NCBI RefSeq assembly: GCF_001279775.1
Contig: NZ_LGDG01000156.1
Coordinates: 62,001 to 126,000, forward strand
Direction of reading: 5' to 3'
Source: Streptomyces sp. MMG1533
GTDB taxonomy: Bacteria; Actinomycetota; Actinomycetes; Streptomycetales; Streptomycetaceae
DNA length: 64,000 bases
Shown here: one piece after another, positions 36,372 through 45,386 of the stretch
Layout: every line of letters begins with the position of its first letter
Position numbering within the stretch: position 1 is the first letter of the stretch
Notes under the pieces: generated by a model
What the model was told of the DNA's origin: nothing
The model's input: only the letters and a program-made list of their open reading frames with translations
Databases searched by the model: none
Position numbers and translations under genes: made by a program

Positions 36372-36656
36372 GTGACCTCAACCACCAGCGAAACGCGCCC
36401 TTTGCGAGCCGACGACCCGGGCACGCCCGTCGTCCCGGCATCGAGCGGCGAAGCTCTCGACGGTGACATGGCCTACCTCCTCGCCCCCTCTCCCAAGGAC
36501 GGCTGCGAAGACTCGAAGCCCACGTCGAGCGCCGGCGAGATGCCGTTGAGCGACAGCGTCCCGTCGGTCGGCGATGCCTTCGTCGACCGCTCGCAACCAC
36601 CCTGCGCGCCATGGCCGGTGCGCAGTCGTCGAGGGCCGGTCCGGGGGAAGCCGTGA
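36372..36656 (+). CDS. Possible 94-aa leader protein coupled to the tyrosinase cofactor gene
   Basis: A GTG-started frame of 94 codons with coding-like third positions in most of its length ends in a GTGA overlap with the next gene's likely GTG start. The product is acidic, Pro/Ser-rich and without recognizable domain ([18 protein letters not shown] near the middle), turning basic at the end. It may be a real small protein, or the N-terminal part of the unusually long cofactor protein separated by a frameshift. Confidence 0.4.
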   Translation: MTSTTSETRPLRADDPGTPVVPASSGEALDGDMAYLLAPSPKDGCEDSKPTSSAGEMPLSDSVPSVGDAFVDRSQPPCAPWPVRSRRGPVRGKP

Positions 36657-37231
36657 CCGAATCGGTGAACAGCGCTGCTGACTCGGCGAGTTCCGCGGCC
36701 CACTCCGCGAGGGCCGCCGTCGGCTCTCCGGCGCAAGCGGTCGACGCCTTGTCGTCGGCCGCAGCCCCATGCCCGTCGCCCGTCGTCAAACACAAACGGT
36801 CCACCAGGCGGAGGCTGGTGCTGCGGGGACTGTTCGGATCGGCGGCCGGGGTGGCGCTCGCGCCGGCCCTGGCCGCGTTGGGCTCGCCGGAGGAGACGCG
36901 GTTCGGCGAGACGTATCGCGGACTGCGCATCCTCGGCGTCAGAGACGACGCAGGGCGGCAGGGAGACGACGCCTCCGGCGCGTGGCACGTCACCGTGGAC
37001 GGGCGGCCACTGCACCTGATGCGTCGCGTGGACGGCAGTTGGATGACCATGATCGACCACTACCAGTCGTATCCGACACCGCTCGCCGCGGCGCGCGCCG
37101 CTGTGGACGAACTCGGCTCCACCACACGGCTGGGCCTGTGGGACGGAAGCGGCAACCGCATGGGCGACAGCGGTACGCCCAGCGGTGGTCAGGTGACACA
37201 GGGGGATCATCGCCATGGTGTACACGCGTAA
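36653..37231 (+). CDS. melD1: Tyrosinase co-factor/copper chaperone (MelC1/MelD1 family)
   Basis: The 192-aa protein has an N-terminal Ala/Ser-rich stretch of ~45 residues, then a twin-arginine-type signal ([17 protein letters not shown]), and a conserved C-domain with [33 protein letters not shown] and [10 protein letters not shown]. This matches MelC1, which delivers copper to and co-exports the tyrosinase. The His-rich loop of classical MelC1 is missing, and a short His cluster (GDHRHGVHA) sits at the end, as in the second (MelD-type) systems. The GTG at 36653 is uncertain; an ATG at 36611 and internal starts nearer the RRR are possible. It overlaps the tyrosinase gene by 17 bp. Confidence 0.82.
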   Translation: MTESVNSAADSASSAAHSARAAVGSPAQAVDALSSAAAPCPSPVVKHKRSTRRRLVLRGLFGSAAGVALAPALAALGSPEETRFGETYRGLRILGVRDDAGRQGDDASGAWHVTVDGRPLHLMRRVDGSWMTMIDHYQSYPTPLAAARAAVDELGSTTRLGLWDGSGNRMGDSGTPSGGQVTQGDHRHGVHA

Positions 37232-38081
37232 GGACGTCAGCACGCTGACCCCCTCCGAGCGGCGCCGGTTCGTCGCCGCGCTCATCGAGGTCAAACGCCG
37301 CGGTGAGTACGACGAGTTCGTGCGCATGCACATCCAGTACTTCGTTCCCGACGGCGAGGGCGGCCTGCGCGCGTCCCACATGACGCCCTCCTTCCTGCCG
37401 TGGCACCGCAGGTTGCTGCTGGACATGGAGCGGGCGCTGCGCCGCGTGGACGAGTCGGTGACCGTGCCGTACTGGGACTGGACGCGCAACCGCACCTCGA
37501 CGGCCGTACCGTGGACCGAGGACCTGCTCGGTGGCACCGGGCGGCGTTCCGACCGGCAGGTCATGACCGGCCCCTTCGCCTACCGCCACGGCAAGTGGAC
37601 CATCAAAGAGGGGTTCACCGACGCTGAGTACCTCATGCGCGACCTGGGCCGCTCACGGAAACCCATCGCCCTGCCCAGAGCCAGGGATCTGGAGAAGGCC
37701 CTGGCGGATCCGGTCTACGACACGGCCCCCTGGAACTCGACGTCCACCAAAGGGTTCCGCAACAAGCTGGAGGGGTGGGGGAAGGGGGACGGCCCCGCGT
37801 CGTGGCTCAACCACAACCGGGTCCACCGATGGGTCGGTGGCCACATGGCGACCGGCGCCTCCGTCAACGACCCCGTCTTCTGGATTCACCATGCCTTCGT
37901 CGACCTCGTGTGGTCGCGCTGGCAGCGGCGGCATCGAAACGCCCGCTATCTCCCCGCGAAGCCGCCGGGCCCGGGGAACGCCCAGCGCGGCCGGATCGTC
38001 GCGCGGCACGAGAAGATGCCGCCGTGGGACGTGACTCCGGACGAACTGGAGGACCACAGCTCCATCTACCGGTACGCGTAA
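37215..38081 (+). CDS. melD2: Tyrosinase (type 3 copper monophenol monooxygenase)
   Basis: The 288-aa enzyme oxidizes tyrosine and other phenols to quinones. Copper site A ligands correspond to His39, His55 ([12 protein letters not shown]) and His64; site B to His200, His204 ([12 protein letters not shown]) and the His of [12 protein letters not shown] (225/226). Length is close to MelC2 (273 aa). It has no signal peptide of its own, as expected for co-export with the cofactor protein encoded just upstream. The MelD rather than MelC label rests on the atypical cofactor partner and gene neighbourhood and is less certain than the enzyme call. Confidence 0.93.
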   Translation: MVYTRKDVSTLTPSERRRFVAALIEVKRRGEYDEFVRMHIQYFVPDGEGGLRASHMTPSFLPWHRRLLLDMERALRRVDESVTVPYWDWTRNRTSTAVPWTEDLLGGTGRRSDRQVMTGPFAYRHGKWTIKEGFTDAEYLMRDLGRSRKPIALPRARDLEKALADPVYDTAPWNSTSTKGFRNKLEGWGKGDGPASWLNHNRVHRWVGGHMATGASVNDPVFWIHHAFVDLVWSRWQRRHRNARYLPAKPPGPGNAQRGRIVARHEKMPPWDVTPDELEDHSSIYRYA

Positions 38082-38252
38082 CAGCCACGACCACGTTTGA
38101 TTGCGTGGGAACATGAACTGGGCAGCGTCAACGAGGATGGCACCCCGTCCGGGACTGCTCTCTCCGACTTCGTCGCCCTCATCAACCGAGCCTTGCCGGA
38201 ACAGGACGGCTTCCGCTCCGCGGCGGAGACGTTTGATCTTCCGGAAGCCTGA
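38082..38252 (+). pseudogene. Remnant reading frame after tyrosinase
   Basis: The frame of the tyrosinase stays open for 56 codons past its TAA, to a TGA at 38250-38252, with coding-like codon use (it reads ...VNEDGTPSGTALSDFVALINR... then ...FRSAAETFDLP). It has no ATG/GTG start or ribosome site. It may be the tail of a lost gene that once lay here, or an ancestral extension. No family recognized. Confidence 0.35.
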
Positions 38253-38268
38253 CGGCAGGAGTGATCCC

Positions 38269-38664
38269 ATGCCTCCGCTCCAGGCCGCCGTCCTCGACCG
38301 TCTGGCCGGGGAGAGGAACGTGTGGCTGTGCACCGTCCGCCCGGACGGGTCTCCCCATGTGGCTCCGGTCTGGTTCGTCTTCCGTCAGGGCAGCTGGTGG
38401 TTCGGTGCGGACGGCGGGTCGGTCAAGGTCCGCAATCTCGAGAGGTACTCGCGGGTCTCCCTGGCCCTGGAGGACGGGCGGCTTCCCGTCGTGGCCGAGG
38501 GAGACGCGGTGCTGCGTCGCGGGCCGTACCCGCAGGAGATCACGGACGCCTTCGCCGCGAAGTACGACGGATGGGATGTCTCCGCCCCGCACAGGCCGGG
38601 CGGAGACCGTGTTCTCGTCGAGGTTGCCGTACGGCGCTGGCTGCTCGCCGGCGCGGCTCAGTGA
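38269..38664 (+). CDS. Pyridoxamine 5'-phosphate oxidase-fold protein (FMN/F420-binding family)
   Basis: The 131-aa split-barrel protein has WLCTVRPDGSPHVAPVWFVF, the characteristic strand-turn-strand of the family, then VKVRNLERYSRVSLALED and RRWLLA at the end. Actinobacterial members are often F420-dependent reductases or FMN/biliverdin binders; which cofactor applies cannot be told from this sequence. The ATG at 38269 has AGGAG upstream. Confidence 0.82.
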   Translation: MPPLQAAVLDRLAGERNVWLCTVRPDGSPHVAPVWFVFRQGSWWFGADGGSVKVRNLERYSRVSLALEDGRLPVVAEGDAVLRRGPYPQEITDAFAAKYDGWDVSAPHRPGGDRVLVEVAVRRWLLAGAAQ

Positions 38665-38676
38665 TCGTCGGCGCCC

Positions 38677-40086
38677 CTAGTCCTGCGTCGGCGTCTTCTT
38701 CCTGCCCACCAGCAGCAGTGCCGCGCCACCGATCACCACGAGGGCGATGGCCGTGCCGGCGATCATCGGGGTCGCGTTGGAGCTGCCGGTTTCGGCGAGG
38801 TTGACGTCGGCTGTGGTGACGCCCTCCGTGGCGGGGCTGGGCTCGCTGAGGGTCTGGGTGGTGTCGCCGGTCGCGCTGCTCTGCGTCCGGCAGTCGAGGA
38901 CGCCGGTGAAGCGCTGCGCGAGACCGCCCGGGCCCGTGATCGTGAAGTCGTAGGCCTGGTCCTCCTGGAGCGGGATCGTCACCGTCCGGGACTCGCCCGC
39001 CGGGATGCTGTGCTCGATCCCCATGAGCTCGAAGGCGAAGGCCTCGTCACCCACGTTGGCCGCGGTGATGTCCAGGCCGCCCTCGGCGCAGTTCTTCGCC
39101 GCGGACAGGGCGGGTATCGCGCCCTGCTTCGCCCAGGTCGCGCTTGCCGTCGCGGAGACCGTCGACTCGCTGGAGCCGGCCAGGATCTGCGTCTGGCTGC
39201 GGCTCTCGGAGGTGAAGGCGCGGCCGACCGGCACGGTGGTGGATGCCTGCACGGTCAGCTCGGCCGAGCCGGCCGCCGCGTCCTCGGGCACGTCGATGAA
39301 CAGCTGGCTGCCGTCCGCCGCGGAGGTGATGGCCTTGCCGTCCTTGCCCACGATCCGTACCCCGCTGGTGGCGGCGTCCGCCGGCGGCGTCACCGTCACG
39401 CCGGCCGCGTTGGTGTGCACCGTGACCGGGCCGAGCAGCTCACCGGGGCGACCGGAGACGGCGGGCGGGTCGAGCGTCAGGGACGCCTCGGGCTCCGCCA
39501 CGTTCCGGGCGCTCTTTTCGAGATGGTCCGCGAGCTTCTCGGCCTGCGGGTCGACTGCGTCGACGTTCGCGCCGTCCGAGTAGCGCCAGATGGCCACCTG
39601 GGTGCCGGCCGCCGCGTCCTCCTCGGTGAGGCCGCCGTGCACCCCGGCCGCTGCCGCGAGCGCCGCGAGATCGTTGACCTGCGGGTAGGAGTTCTGCAGG
39701 ATCCAACGGATCTTGCCTGCGGCCTTGTTGGCGCCGAGCGAGGTGCCACTCCACGGGGTCTCGTGGTACTTGGCGTCCCGCTGCGTCGGGTTGTGCAGGT
39801 CGATGCAGTAGGTCTGCAGGGTGCCGCCGCCCTCGACGGACATCTCGAACAGGCCCGCCGACACCGTCAGGTCCCCGGCCTCGTCGTGGATGACGGCATC
39901 GCCGTACGTCTTCAGGCCACCTATGGTCGCCGTCGCCCCGCCCTGGTTCTGCGCCGTCTCGTCGGCGGATGCCGTGCCCGCACCGGCGAGCACACCGGCG
40001 GCGAGGAGCCCGGACATCAGCGTGGCGGCGGCAAGGCGGGCCACGCCTCGCCTGCGCACCGACAGCGCAGAGAACGAAGAAAACAC
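38677..40086 (-). CDS. Thioester-domain surface adhesin with LAETG anchor
   Basis: The 469-aa precursor has a signal peptide (RRRGVARLAAATLMSGLLAA; cleavage near ASA-DET), then a thioester domain in which Cys94 (QTYCIDLHNP) and Gln163 (GTQVAIWRYS) are placed as in Cys-Gln thioester-forming adhesins of Gram-positives. Beta-rich stalk segments follow, then an LAETG sortase-E motif with hydrophobic tail and GRKK. Such domains bind host or surface proteins covalently; in Streptomyces the target is unknown. The GTG at 40086 is preceded by AAGGGGAA. Confidence 0.9.
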   Translation of the reverse strand: MFSSFSALSVRRRGVARLAAATLMSGLLAAGVLAGAGTASADETAQNQGGATATIGGLKTYGDAVIHDEAGDLTVSAGLFEMSVEGGGTLQTYCIDLHNPTQRDAKYHETPWSGTSLGANKAAGKIRWILQNSYPQVNDLAALAAAAGVHGGLTEEDAAAGTQVAIWRYSDGANVDAVDPQAEKLADHLEKSARNVAEPEASLTLDPPAVSGRPGELLGPVTVHTNAAGVTVTPPADAATSGVRIVGKDGKAITSAADGSQLFIDVPEDAAAGSAELTVQASTTVPVGRAFTSESRSQTQILAGSSESTVSATASATWAKQGAIPALSAAKNCAEGGLDITAANVGDEAFAFELMGIEHSIPAGESRTVTIPLQEDQAYDFTITGPGGLAQRFTGVLDCRTQSSATGDTTQTLSEPSPATEGVTTADVNLAETGSSNATPMIAGTAIALVVIGGAALLLVGRKKTPTQD

Positions 40087-40346
40087 AGAATTCCCCTTCG
40101 AGCAGGACCCGTTGACGTGGGGGCGCGGTCCCACCAGCAGAAACAGAAACCCCGAGAGCTACGCTCGGCATCCTAGGTACCTGGCGCACCGCGCTTCCCG
40201 GGGATGCTGTCGGTCAACCGATCCGACTCGGAATCGTTATCGCCAGGACCGCACCCGAACAGGGCTTATCGACAAATCCACTGGGGCCGTTCGGCATGCA
40301 TTCGCCGATAAGCCGCAGTTCGGTCAGTGCCAGTCGGTGACTGACG

Positions 40347-40811
40347 TCACGTCACCGTGGCTGGCTCCGGCTGCCGTTGAGGATCCGGCTCCACAGGTGG
40401 TGTCTCCCAGTTGGGTTCGGGCTGCGCCGGGGCGCCGGCGGCCCCCGCCTCCGGCCTGGGCGTACGCCGGAAGGCCGAGGTGCCGCGCGCGAGATCGTGG
40501 CCGATCGCCAGCGCGTCGATGTCGGCCGACGTCCAGCTCTGCCCCTCGCGTACGTCCGAGCGCACCTTCAGCCTGCCCTGCACGACGACGGGGTCGCCCA
40601 CGTCGAGCGACGCCGTCACGTTGGTGGCGAGCTGCCGGTTGGCCCACACCGTGAAGAAGTTGGTGTGGCCGTCGGTCCACATGCTCTTCTCGCGATCCCA
40701 GTACCGCGAGGTCACCGCCAGCCGGAAGCGCGCCGACGCACCCGACGCCAGCTCCCGGAACACCGGCCGCGTCGCCACGTTGCCCACCGCGCAGATGACC
40801 GTCTCGTTCAT
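40347..40811 (-). CDS. ssbB: Single-stranded DNA-binding protein, SsbB type
   Basis: The 154-aa OB-fold protein has NETVICAVGNVATRPVF, RFRLAVTSRYWD, TNFFTVWANRQLATN and VVVQGRLKVR. It lacks the acidic DDxPF tip that ends the main SSB, as expected for the shorter Streptomyces SsbB paralogue, which is linked to chromosome segregation in sporulating hyphae and to competence in firmicutes. The C-terminus is Pro/Glu-rich. GGGAGGGG precedes the ATG by 8 bases. Confidence 0.92.
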   Translation of the reverse strand: MNETVICAVGNVATRPVFRELASGASARFRLAVTSRYWDREKSMWTDGHTNFFTVWANRQLATNVTASLDVGDPVVVQGRLKVRSDVREGQSWTSADIDALAIGHDLARGTSAFRRTPRPEAGAAGAPAQPEPNWETPPVEPDPQRQPEPATVT

Positions 40812-41066
40812 CTCGAACCCCTCCCTCACCCGGCCACTCACGCCGGGCGGATCCGTGCCGACCGCGTCCGTCGCGATCGCCGCGGAGCCAGACTGCCTCC
40901 GTCGGGCCGAGCCCGCTGAGCGCTGTGGACCACAGCCCGGCTGTGGAAAACTCCGCCACCCGAACGAGGGACCCCGCCCCGAGGCCCCGCCCCGAGGCAC
41001 CCCAAGGCACCCTGAACCGCCCCGAACCATCCCGAGCCACCCCCGGCATCAGGCTCCGAGCCGGGA

Positions 41067-43199
41067 TCACCGTGCGGCGGCGGCCACCCCCATGACCCGT
41101 CCGTACTGCTCCCGCACCTCCCGGTACCGCAGCAGCTCCGCCGCCACCGGATCCAGCACCCACGCCCGCCCGCACCCGGCGGACGCCTCTCTGAGCCGCC
41201 GCTCCGCCTCCAGGCCGTACCGCCGCGCGGGCCCCCGCGCCGCCATCCGAGAGCTCCACTCGACCAGCGGGCCACCGATGATTCCGGCCACCATCAGGAG
41301 CACCGGCACGCCCAGGTTCGGCGACATGAACCCGATGATCTGCCCCAACAGCCAGAGTCCGCCGATGACCTGAAGGATCGTCATGGACGCCTGGGCGAGC
41401 ACCGCCGTCGGCCACCAGCCCGGCCGCGGCGGGCGGCCCGGCGGCAGTCCCGCCCGCGCCGCCAGCTCGTCCAGCGCCTCGGGGAGCCCCTGCGCACCGC
41501 GTACGGCGGCCTCGCGCACCGCCTGTGCCCAGGGCGCGGGCAGCCCGGCCGACGCCCGGTCGGCCAGCGTCCGTACGGCCTGCTCGACCCGCTGGCGGGC
41601 CGTGGCCTCCTCGTCGGCCTGGGCGCGCAGCGGCAGCCGTCCGGTGGGAGGTTCGAACCGGTCCTGGTACCACCGCCAAAGCCGCAGCCAGGGCGTCCCG
41701 CACGCGCGGTTGGCGTTGCGCAGCCACGCACGCTCGGCCGCCTCGCCCGCCGCGGTGGCGCCCACCGCCTCCGCGATCCGGTCGGCGAACTCATCCCGCG
41801 CCTCCTCGCTGAGGCCGGTCCGCCGGCCGGTCGCGTAGACGGGCCGCAGCCGCCAGCCGGCGGCGTCCACATCGGCCGCGATACGCCGGGCCGCGGCCCC
41901 GCGCTCCGTCACGAACTGGCCGAGCGCCTCCCGAAGTTCACCGATGCCGTCCCCGGTGAGCGCGGACAGCGCGAGCACGGTGGCGCCCGGTTCGCCGTGC
42001 TCGCCGAGCGCGATCCCGTCCTCGTCGAGCAGCCGCCGCAGGTCGTCGAGGACCTGCTCGGTGGCCTCCCCGGGCAGCCGGTCGATCTGGTTGAGGACGA
42101 CGAACATGACCTCCGCGTGCCCCGCCATGGGCCGCAGATAGCGTTCGTGGAGGACGGCGTCGGCGTACTTCTCCGGATCGACGACCCAGATCACCGCGTC
42201 GACGAGCGCCAGCACCCGGTCCACCTGCTCGCGGTGCTGCACGGCGGCCGAGTCGTGGTCGGGCAGGTCCACCAGGACGAGCCCGCGCAGCTGCGCCTCC
42301 GCCTCGACGCTCTGCACCGGGCGCCGCCGCAGCCGTCCCGGGATGCCGAGCCGGTCGATGAGGGTGGCCGCGCCGTCGCTCCAACTGCACGCGATGGGCG
42401 CGGCGGTGGTGGGCCGCCGTACGCCCGTCTCCGAGATGTTCACCCCGGCGAGCGTGTTGAACAGCTGCGACTTGCCGCTGCCGGTCGCGCCCGCGATGGC
42501 GACGACGGTGTGCTCCCCCGACAGCCGCCGCCGCGCGGCCGCCTCGTCGAGAACCCGGCCGGCCTCTGCAAGGGTCCTGCTGTCGAGCCGCGTACGGGAC
42601 AGCCCCACCAGTTCGCGCAGTGCGTCGAGCCGCGACCGCAGGGGTCCGTCGTACGCCAGCTGGGGCACGGCCTGCGGATGCGACGGCCTGGTCTCCACGA
42701 CGGAGACATGCTGCGCGCTGGTCTCCTCGCTGACCCTTCGCGCGATGAGCCCGTCGTCCCAGGCCCCGTCGGAGTCCGTACGACCAGACGCGCCCGTACG
42801 ACTTGAGGACTCGCCGTCCTTCACGCGCGCGTGCCGGTCGCTGGAGGGCACATCGGACGCCGTCGGCACCTCGGGCTCGCCGGGCTCACCGGGCTGATCG
42901 GATTCCTCGGGGGCTGCGTCGCCGGCGAGCTCGTCCTCTGTGGCGCCGCCGTCCGAATCGGCTTCTACAGGTTGGTCGTTCTCGGGCGTGCCCCCTTCGG
43001 AGACGGTGTTCTCAGGACGCTCGTCCTGAGAACCCGCTTCATCCCCGTCGTCGGCGTGCTCCGTGTTTTCCGTGGTTTCCGTGTTGTCCGTGTGGAATGT
43101 GCGCTCTGTGTGGTCCGCATCCTCTGTGTGACCCGCGTGCTCAGTGTGGCCCGCGTGCTCCGTGTGGTCCGTGTGGTCCTGGTCTGTGACGGCGGTCAC
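41067..43199 (-). CDS. Dynamin-like/YfjP-type GTPase with His-Thr-Glu-rich leader
   Basis: The 710-aa protein has residues 1-50 made of repeated HTE/HTD-like tripeptides, a long acidic linker to ~residue 160, then a GTPase domain with G1 GATGSGKSQLFN, G3 DLPDHDS and G4 NQID. The C-terminal half is alpha-helical with a hydrophobic pair (TILQVIGGLWLLGQIIGFM and VPVLLMVAGIIGG) that could insert in membrane. Such paired bacterial dynamin-like GTPases in Streptomyces act in membrane remodelling at sporulation septa. Start GTG 3 bp after the companion GTPase, with AGGAG. Paired genes suggest a hetero-oligomer. Confidence 0.85.
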   Translation of the reverse strand: MTAVTDQDHTDHTEHAGHTEHAGHTEDADHTERTFHTDNTETTENTEHADDGDEAGSQDERPENTVSEGGTPENDQPVEADSDGGATEDELAGDAAPEESDQPGEPGEPEVPTASDVPSSDRHARVKDGESSSRTGASGRTDSDGAWDDGLIARRVSEETSAQHVSVVETRPSHPQAVPQLAYDGPLRSRLDALRELVGLSRTRLDSRTLAEAGRVLDEAAARRRLSGEHTVVAIAGATGSGKSQLFNTLAGVNISETGVRRPTTAAPIACSWSDGAATLIDRLGIPGRLRRRPVQSVEAEAQLRGLVLVDLPDHDSAAVQHREQVDRVLALVDAVIWVVDPEKYADAVLHERYLRPMAGHAEVMFVVLNQIDRLPGEATEQVLDDLRRLLDEDGIALGEHGEPGATVLALSALTGDGIGELREALGQFVTERGAAARRIAADVDAAGWRLRPVYATGRRTGLSEEARDEFADRIAEAVGATAAGEAAERAWLRNANRACGTPWLRLWRWYQDRFEPPTGRLPLRAQADEEATARQRVEQAVRTLADRASAGLPAPWAQAVREAAVRGAQGLPEALDELAARAGLPPGRPPRPGWWPTAVLAQASMTILQVIGGLWLLGQIIGFMSPNLGVPVLLMVAGIIGGPLVEWSSRMAARGPARRYGLEAERRLREASAGCGRAWVLDPVAAELLRYREVREQYGRVMGVAAAAR

Positions 43200-43202
43200 C
43201 GG

Positions 43203-44849
43203 TCACCTCTCCTTCTGCAGTACGGACAGCGCGGCGATGAGTTCGGCCTGCGGTTCGGGGTGGACGTCGAGGGCGTCGAGCGGGGCGAGGCGGCGCTCGC
43301 GTTCGCTGTGCATGATGCGGTTGAGGTGGTCGGTGAGCAGCCGTCCGCCGCGGTCGCGCAGCCGCAGTGCGCCGTGCGCGCCGATCCGCTCGGCGAGCCC
43401 CTCGCCGGCCGACCGTGCCCGGCGGCCACCCAGCAGCGTGGCGGCGACGAGGGCGGCGACCACCTCGGGGTCGGGCGCGACGCTCCGGTCGAGATGGCCC
43501 ACCTCCTCCTCGGCGTACTCGTGGAGCTCCCGCCGCCATCGCCGTACGGCGAGTCCGATGCGGTGCTCGGCGCTCTCCGTGGACGGGCCACGGTCGGTCA
43601 GCTCCGGGGCGCCGGCGGCCGGTTCACGCCGCCAGGCCTCGTCGACGCGCTCGTCGGCGGCGGTGACGGCGCACAGCAGGAGGGCGCCGAGGCTCTCCAC
43701 GAGGGCGTCGAGGAGCTCCTCGGCAGTGCAGTCGAGCGGGAAGGCCCGCCAGCGCTTCAGGGCGTCGCCGGCGAGCACGGCACCCGCCTGCAGACGGCCC
43801 CGTACACGCGAGTACTCGCTGTCGTACGCCCCGTCGACGGCGGCTGTGAGCCGCAGCGCGGCCGCGTGCTGCGCGGCGGCGGCGCTCGCCAGCTCGGGCA
43901 GCCGGGCCTTGAGCGAGTCGAGGACGCCGTACGCGGTACGTGCCAGCGTGTGCTGCCGGGCCGCCGGGTCCTGCGCCTGATGCAGGAGCCAGGTCCGCAG
44001 TGGCGCCACCGCGGTGCTCGGCAGGAGCCCGCCGCCCCACGCCGACTCCGGCAACTCGGGCACGGTGAAGCGGGGCAGGGCGCCGAGTCCGGCCTTGGTG
44101 AGCAGCGCGCCGTACTGCCGCGAGACCTCGGAGACGACCTGGTGGGGCACCCGGTCGAGCACGGTGACCAGCGTGACGTCGTACTCCTTGGCGGTGCGCA
44201 GCAGATGCCAGGGCACGGCGTCGGCGTACCGGGCCGCCGTGGTGACCATGACCCAGATGTCGGCCGCGCAGATCAGTTCGGCGGCGAGGACGCGGTTGTC
44301 GGCGACGAGGGAGTCGACGTCGGGCGCGTCGAGGAGGGCGAGGCCGGGCGGGAGGGTGTCGACGGTCTCGATGCGCAGCACGCGCGCGGGGTCCTCGCCG
44401 GGCAGCAGGAGTTCGTCCGCCGGTTCCTGGTGGGGCACCCACACGCGCGTGAGATCGGGCAGTACGCGCATCCCGCTGAACCAGTGATGATCCTCCGGAT
44501 GGCAGACCAGCACGGGGGTCCGGGTGGTCGGCCGCAACACGCCCGCCTCGCTGACCCGTCGCCCGACGAGCGAGTTGAGGAGCGTCGACTTGCCGGCGCC
44601 GGTGGATCCCCCGATGACGGCGAGCAGCGGCGCTTCGGGGTCTCTCAACCGGGGCACCAGATAGTCGTCGAGCTGGGCGAGCAGTTCGTCGCGGTTGGCA
44701 CGCGCGCGTGGAGCCCCCGCAAGGGGTAGCGGGAAGCGTGCGGCGGCGACACGGTCGCGCAGGGCGGAGAGTGCGTCGAGCAGCTGAGGCCGTACGTCCA
44801 AGGTCACCACATGCGAAGAATGCCCAATTTCAGGGGAATTCTGAAGCAT
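43203..44849 (-). CDS. Dynamin-like GTPase, partner of the following gene
   Basis: The ~548-aa protein has G1 [16 protein letters not shown]2-region [12 protein letters not shown]3 DAPDVDS and a VLDRVP segment at the G4 position that departs from NKxD. The rest is helical without clear membrane segments. It precedes the second GTPase by 3 bp and should be co-transcribed. The start is uncertain: ATG at 44849, or GTG codons at 44810 and 44807 nearer the conserved [12 protein letters not shown]; none has a strong ribosome site. From memory, Streptomyces dynamin-like pairs (DynA/DynB) look like this, but that name is not assigned without alignment. Confidence 0.82.
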   Translation of the reverse strand: MLQNSPEIGHSSHVVTLDVRPQLLDALSALRDRVAAARFPLPLAGAPRARANRDELLAQLDDYLVPRLRDPEAPLLAVIGGSTGAGKSTLLNSLVGRRVSEAGVLRPTTRTPVLVCHPEDHHWFSGMRVLPDLTRVWVPHQEPADELLLPGEDPARVLRIETVDTLPPGLALLDAPDVDSLVADNRVLAAELICAADIWVMVTTAARYADAVPWHLLRTAKEYDVTLVTVLDRVPHQVVSEVSRQYGALLTKAGLGALPRFTVPELPESAWGGGLLPSTAVAPLRTWLLHQAQDPAARQHTLARTAYGVLDSLKARLPELASAAAAQHAAALRLTAAVDGAYDSEYSRVRGRLQAGAVLAGDALKRWRAFPLDCTAEELLDALVESLGALLLCAVTAADERVDEAWRREPAAGAPELTDRGPSTESAEHRIGLAVRRWRRELHEYAEEEVGHLDRSVAPDPEVVAALVAATLLGGRRARSAGEGLAERIGAHGALRLRDRGGRLLTDHLNRIMHSERERRLAPLDALDVHPEPQAELIAALSVLQKER

Positions 44850-45134
44850 ATGAGCATGTCTGCGCGCCGATAGGACACAAGGGACGGAAGGGACGACTGG
44901 GACACGGGCACAGCCCAGGCATAACGAGTACACAACACCCGATGCGCAAGTAGCCAAAAGCGATGCACGATTCGCACCTGCCTGCGATTATCAGGACCGC
45001 TTCACTGAACCTCCACATCGAGCCACGGAGGCGAAGCAACAGGGACAAGGACGCGGGAGCCCTATCCTTGTCCCCGGCAACGTCACGGAACGGCCCACAC
45101 CCGGGCACACCCACGACAGAGGCCACCACACCCG

Positions 45135-45207
45135 GCCCCCGTAGCTCAGTGGATAGAGCAGGCGCCTTCTAAGCGCTTGGCCGCAGGTTCGAGTCCTGCC
45201 GGGGGCG
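45135..45207 (+). tRNA. tRNA-Arg (anticodon UCU)
   Basis: A cloverleaf can be drawn: acceptor GCCCCCG/CGGGGGC with discriminator G, D-arm TAGCTCAGTGGATAGAGCA, anticodon loop CCTTCTAAG with TCT, and T-loop GGTTCGAGTCC. The CCA end is not encoded. The two integrase remnants that follow suggest that this gene served as an attachment site. Confidence 0.95.
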
Positions 45208-45216
45208 CACAGTCTC

Positions 45217-45241
45217 CGCCCTCCTTCGGGAGGGCGTTTTT
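45217..45241 (+). terminator. Intrinsic terminator after tRNA-Arg
   Basis: CGCCCTCC-TTCG-GGAGGGCG followed by TTTTT. Confidence 0.92.
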
Positions 45242-45274
45242 GCTGCTCAGGGCGGGTACCGTCCGACACGACGA

Positions 45275-45319
45275 AGCCCCGGGGCCCTCCCCTGATGATC
45301 AAGGGAGGGCCCCGGGGCT
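45275..45319. terminator. 17-bp perfect hairpin between tRNA-Arg and integrase remnant
   Basis: AGCCCCGGGGCCCTCCC and its exact complement flank an 11-base loop. It could end transcripts from the minus-strand integrase remnant. Confidence 0.75.
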
Positions 45320-45386
45320 GTCCTGCCGGCTGCGGGTTTTCGCGGGTGGCCGTGTCGAATGCGTGTCGAAGATTTTGGCCGGAAGT

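Noticed and set aside
36148..36375. 75-codon frame with a good ribosome-site-like sequence before the tyrosinase genes
   Set aside because: Third-position G+C is low for this genome and the product is Arg/Pro/Ser-rich; kept only as a note because of its GTGA overlap.
45182..45207. Duplicate of the tRNA-Arg 3' end that would mark the far end of an integrated element
   Set aside because: No second copy of GTTCGAGTCCTGCCGGGGGC was noticed up to 50 kb in the window, so element limits are not claimed.
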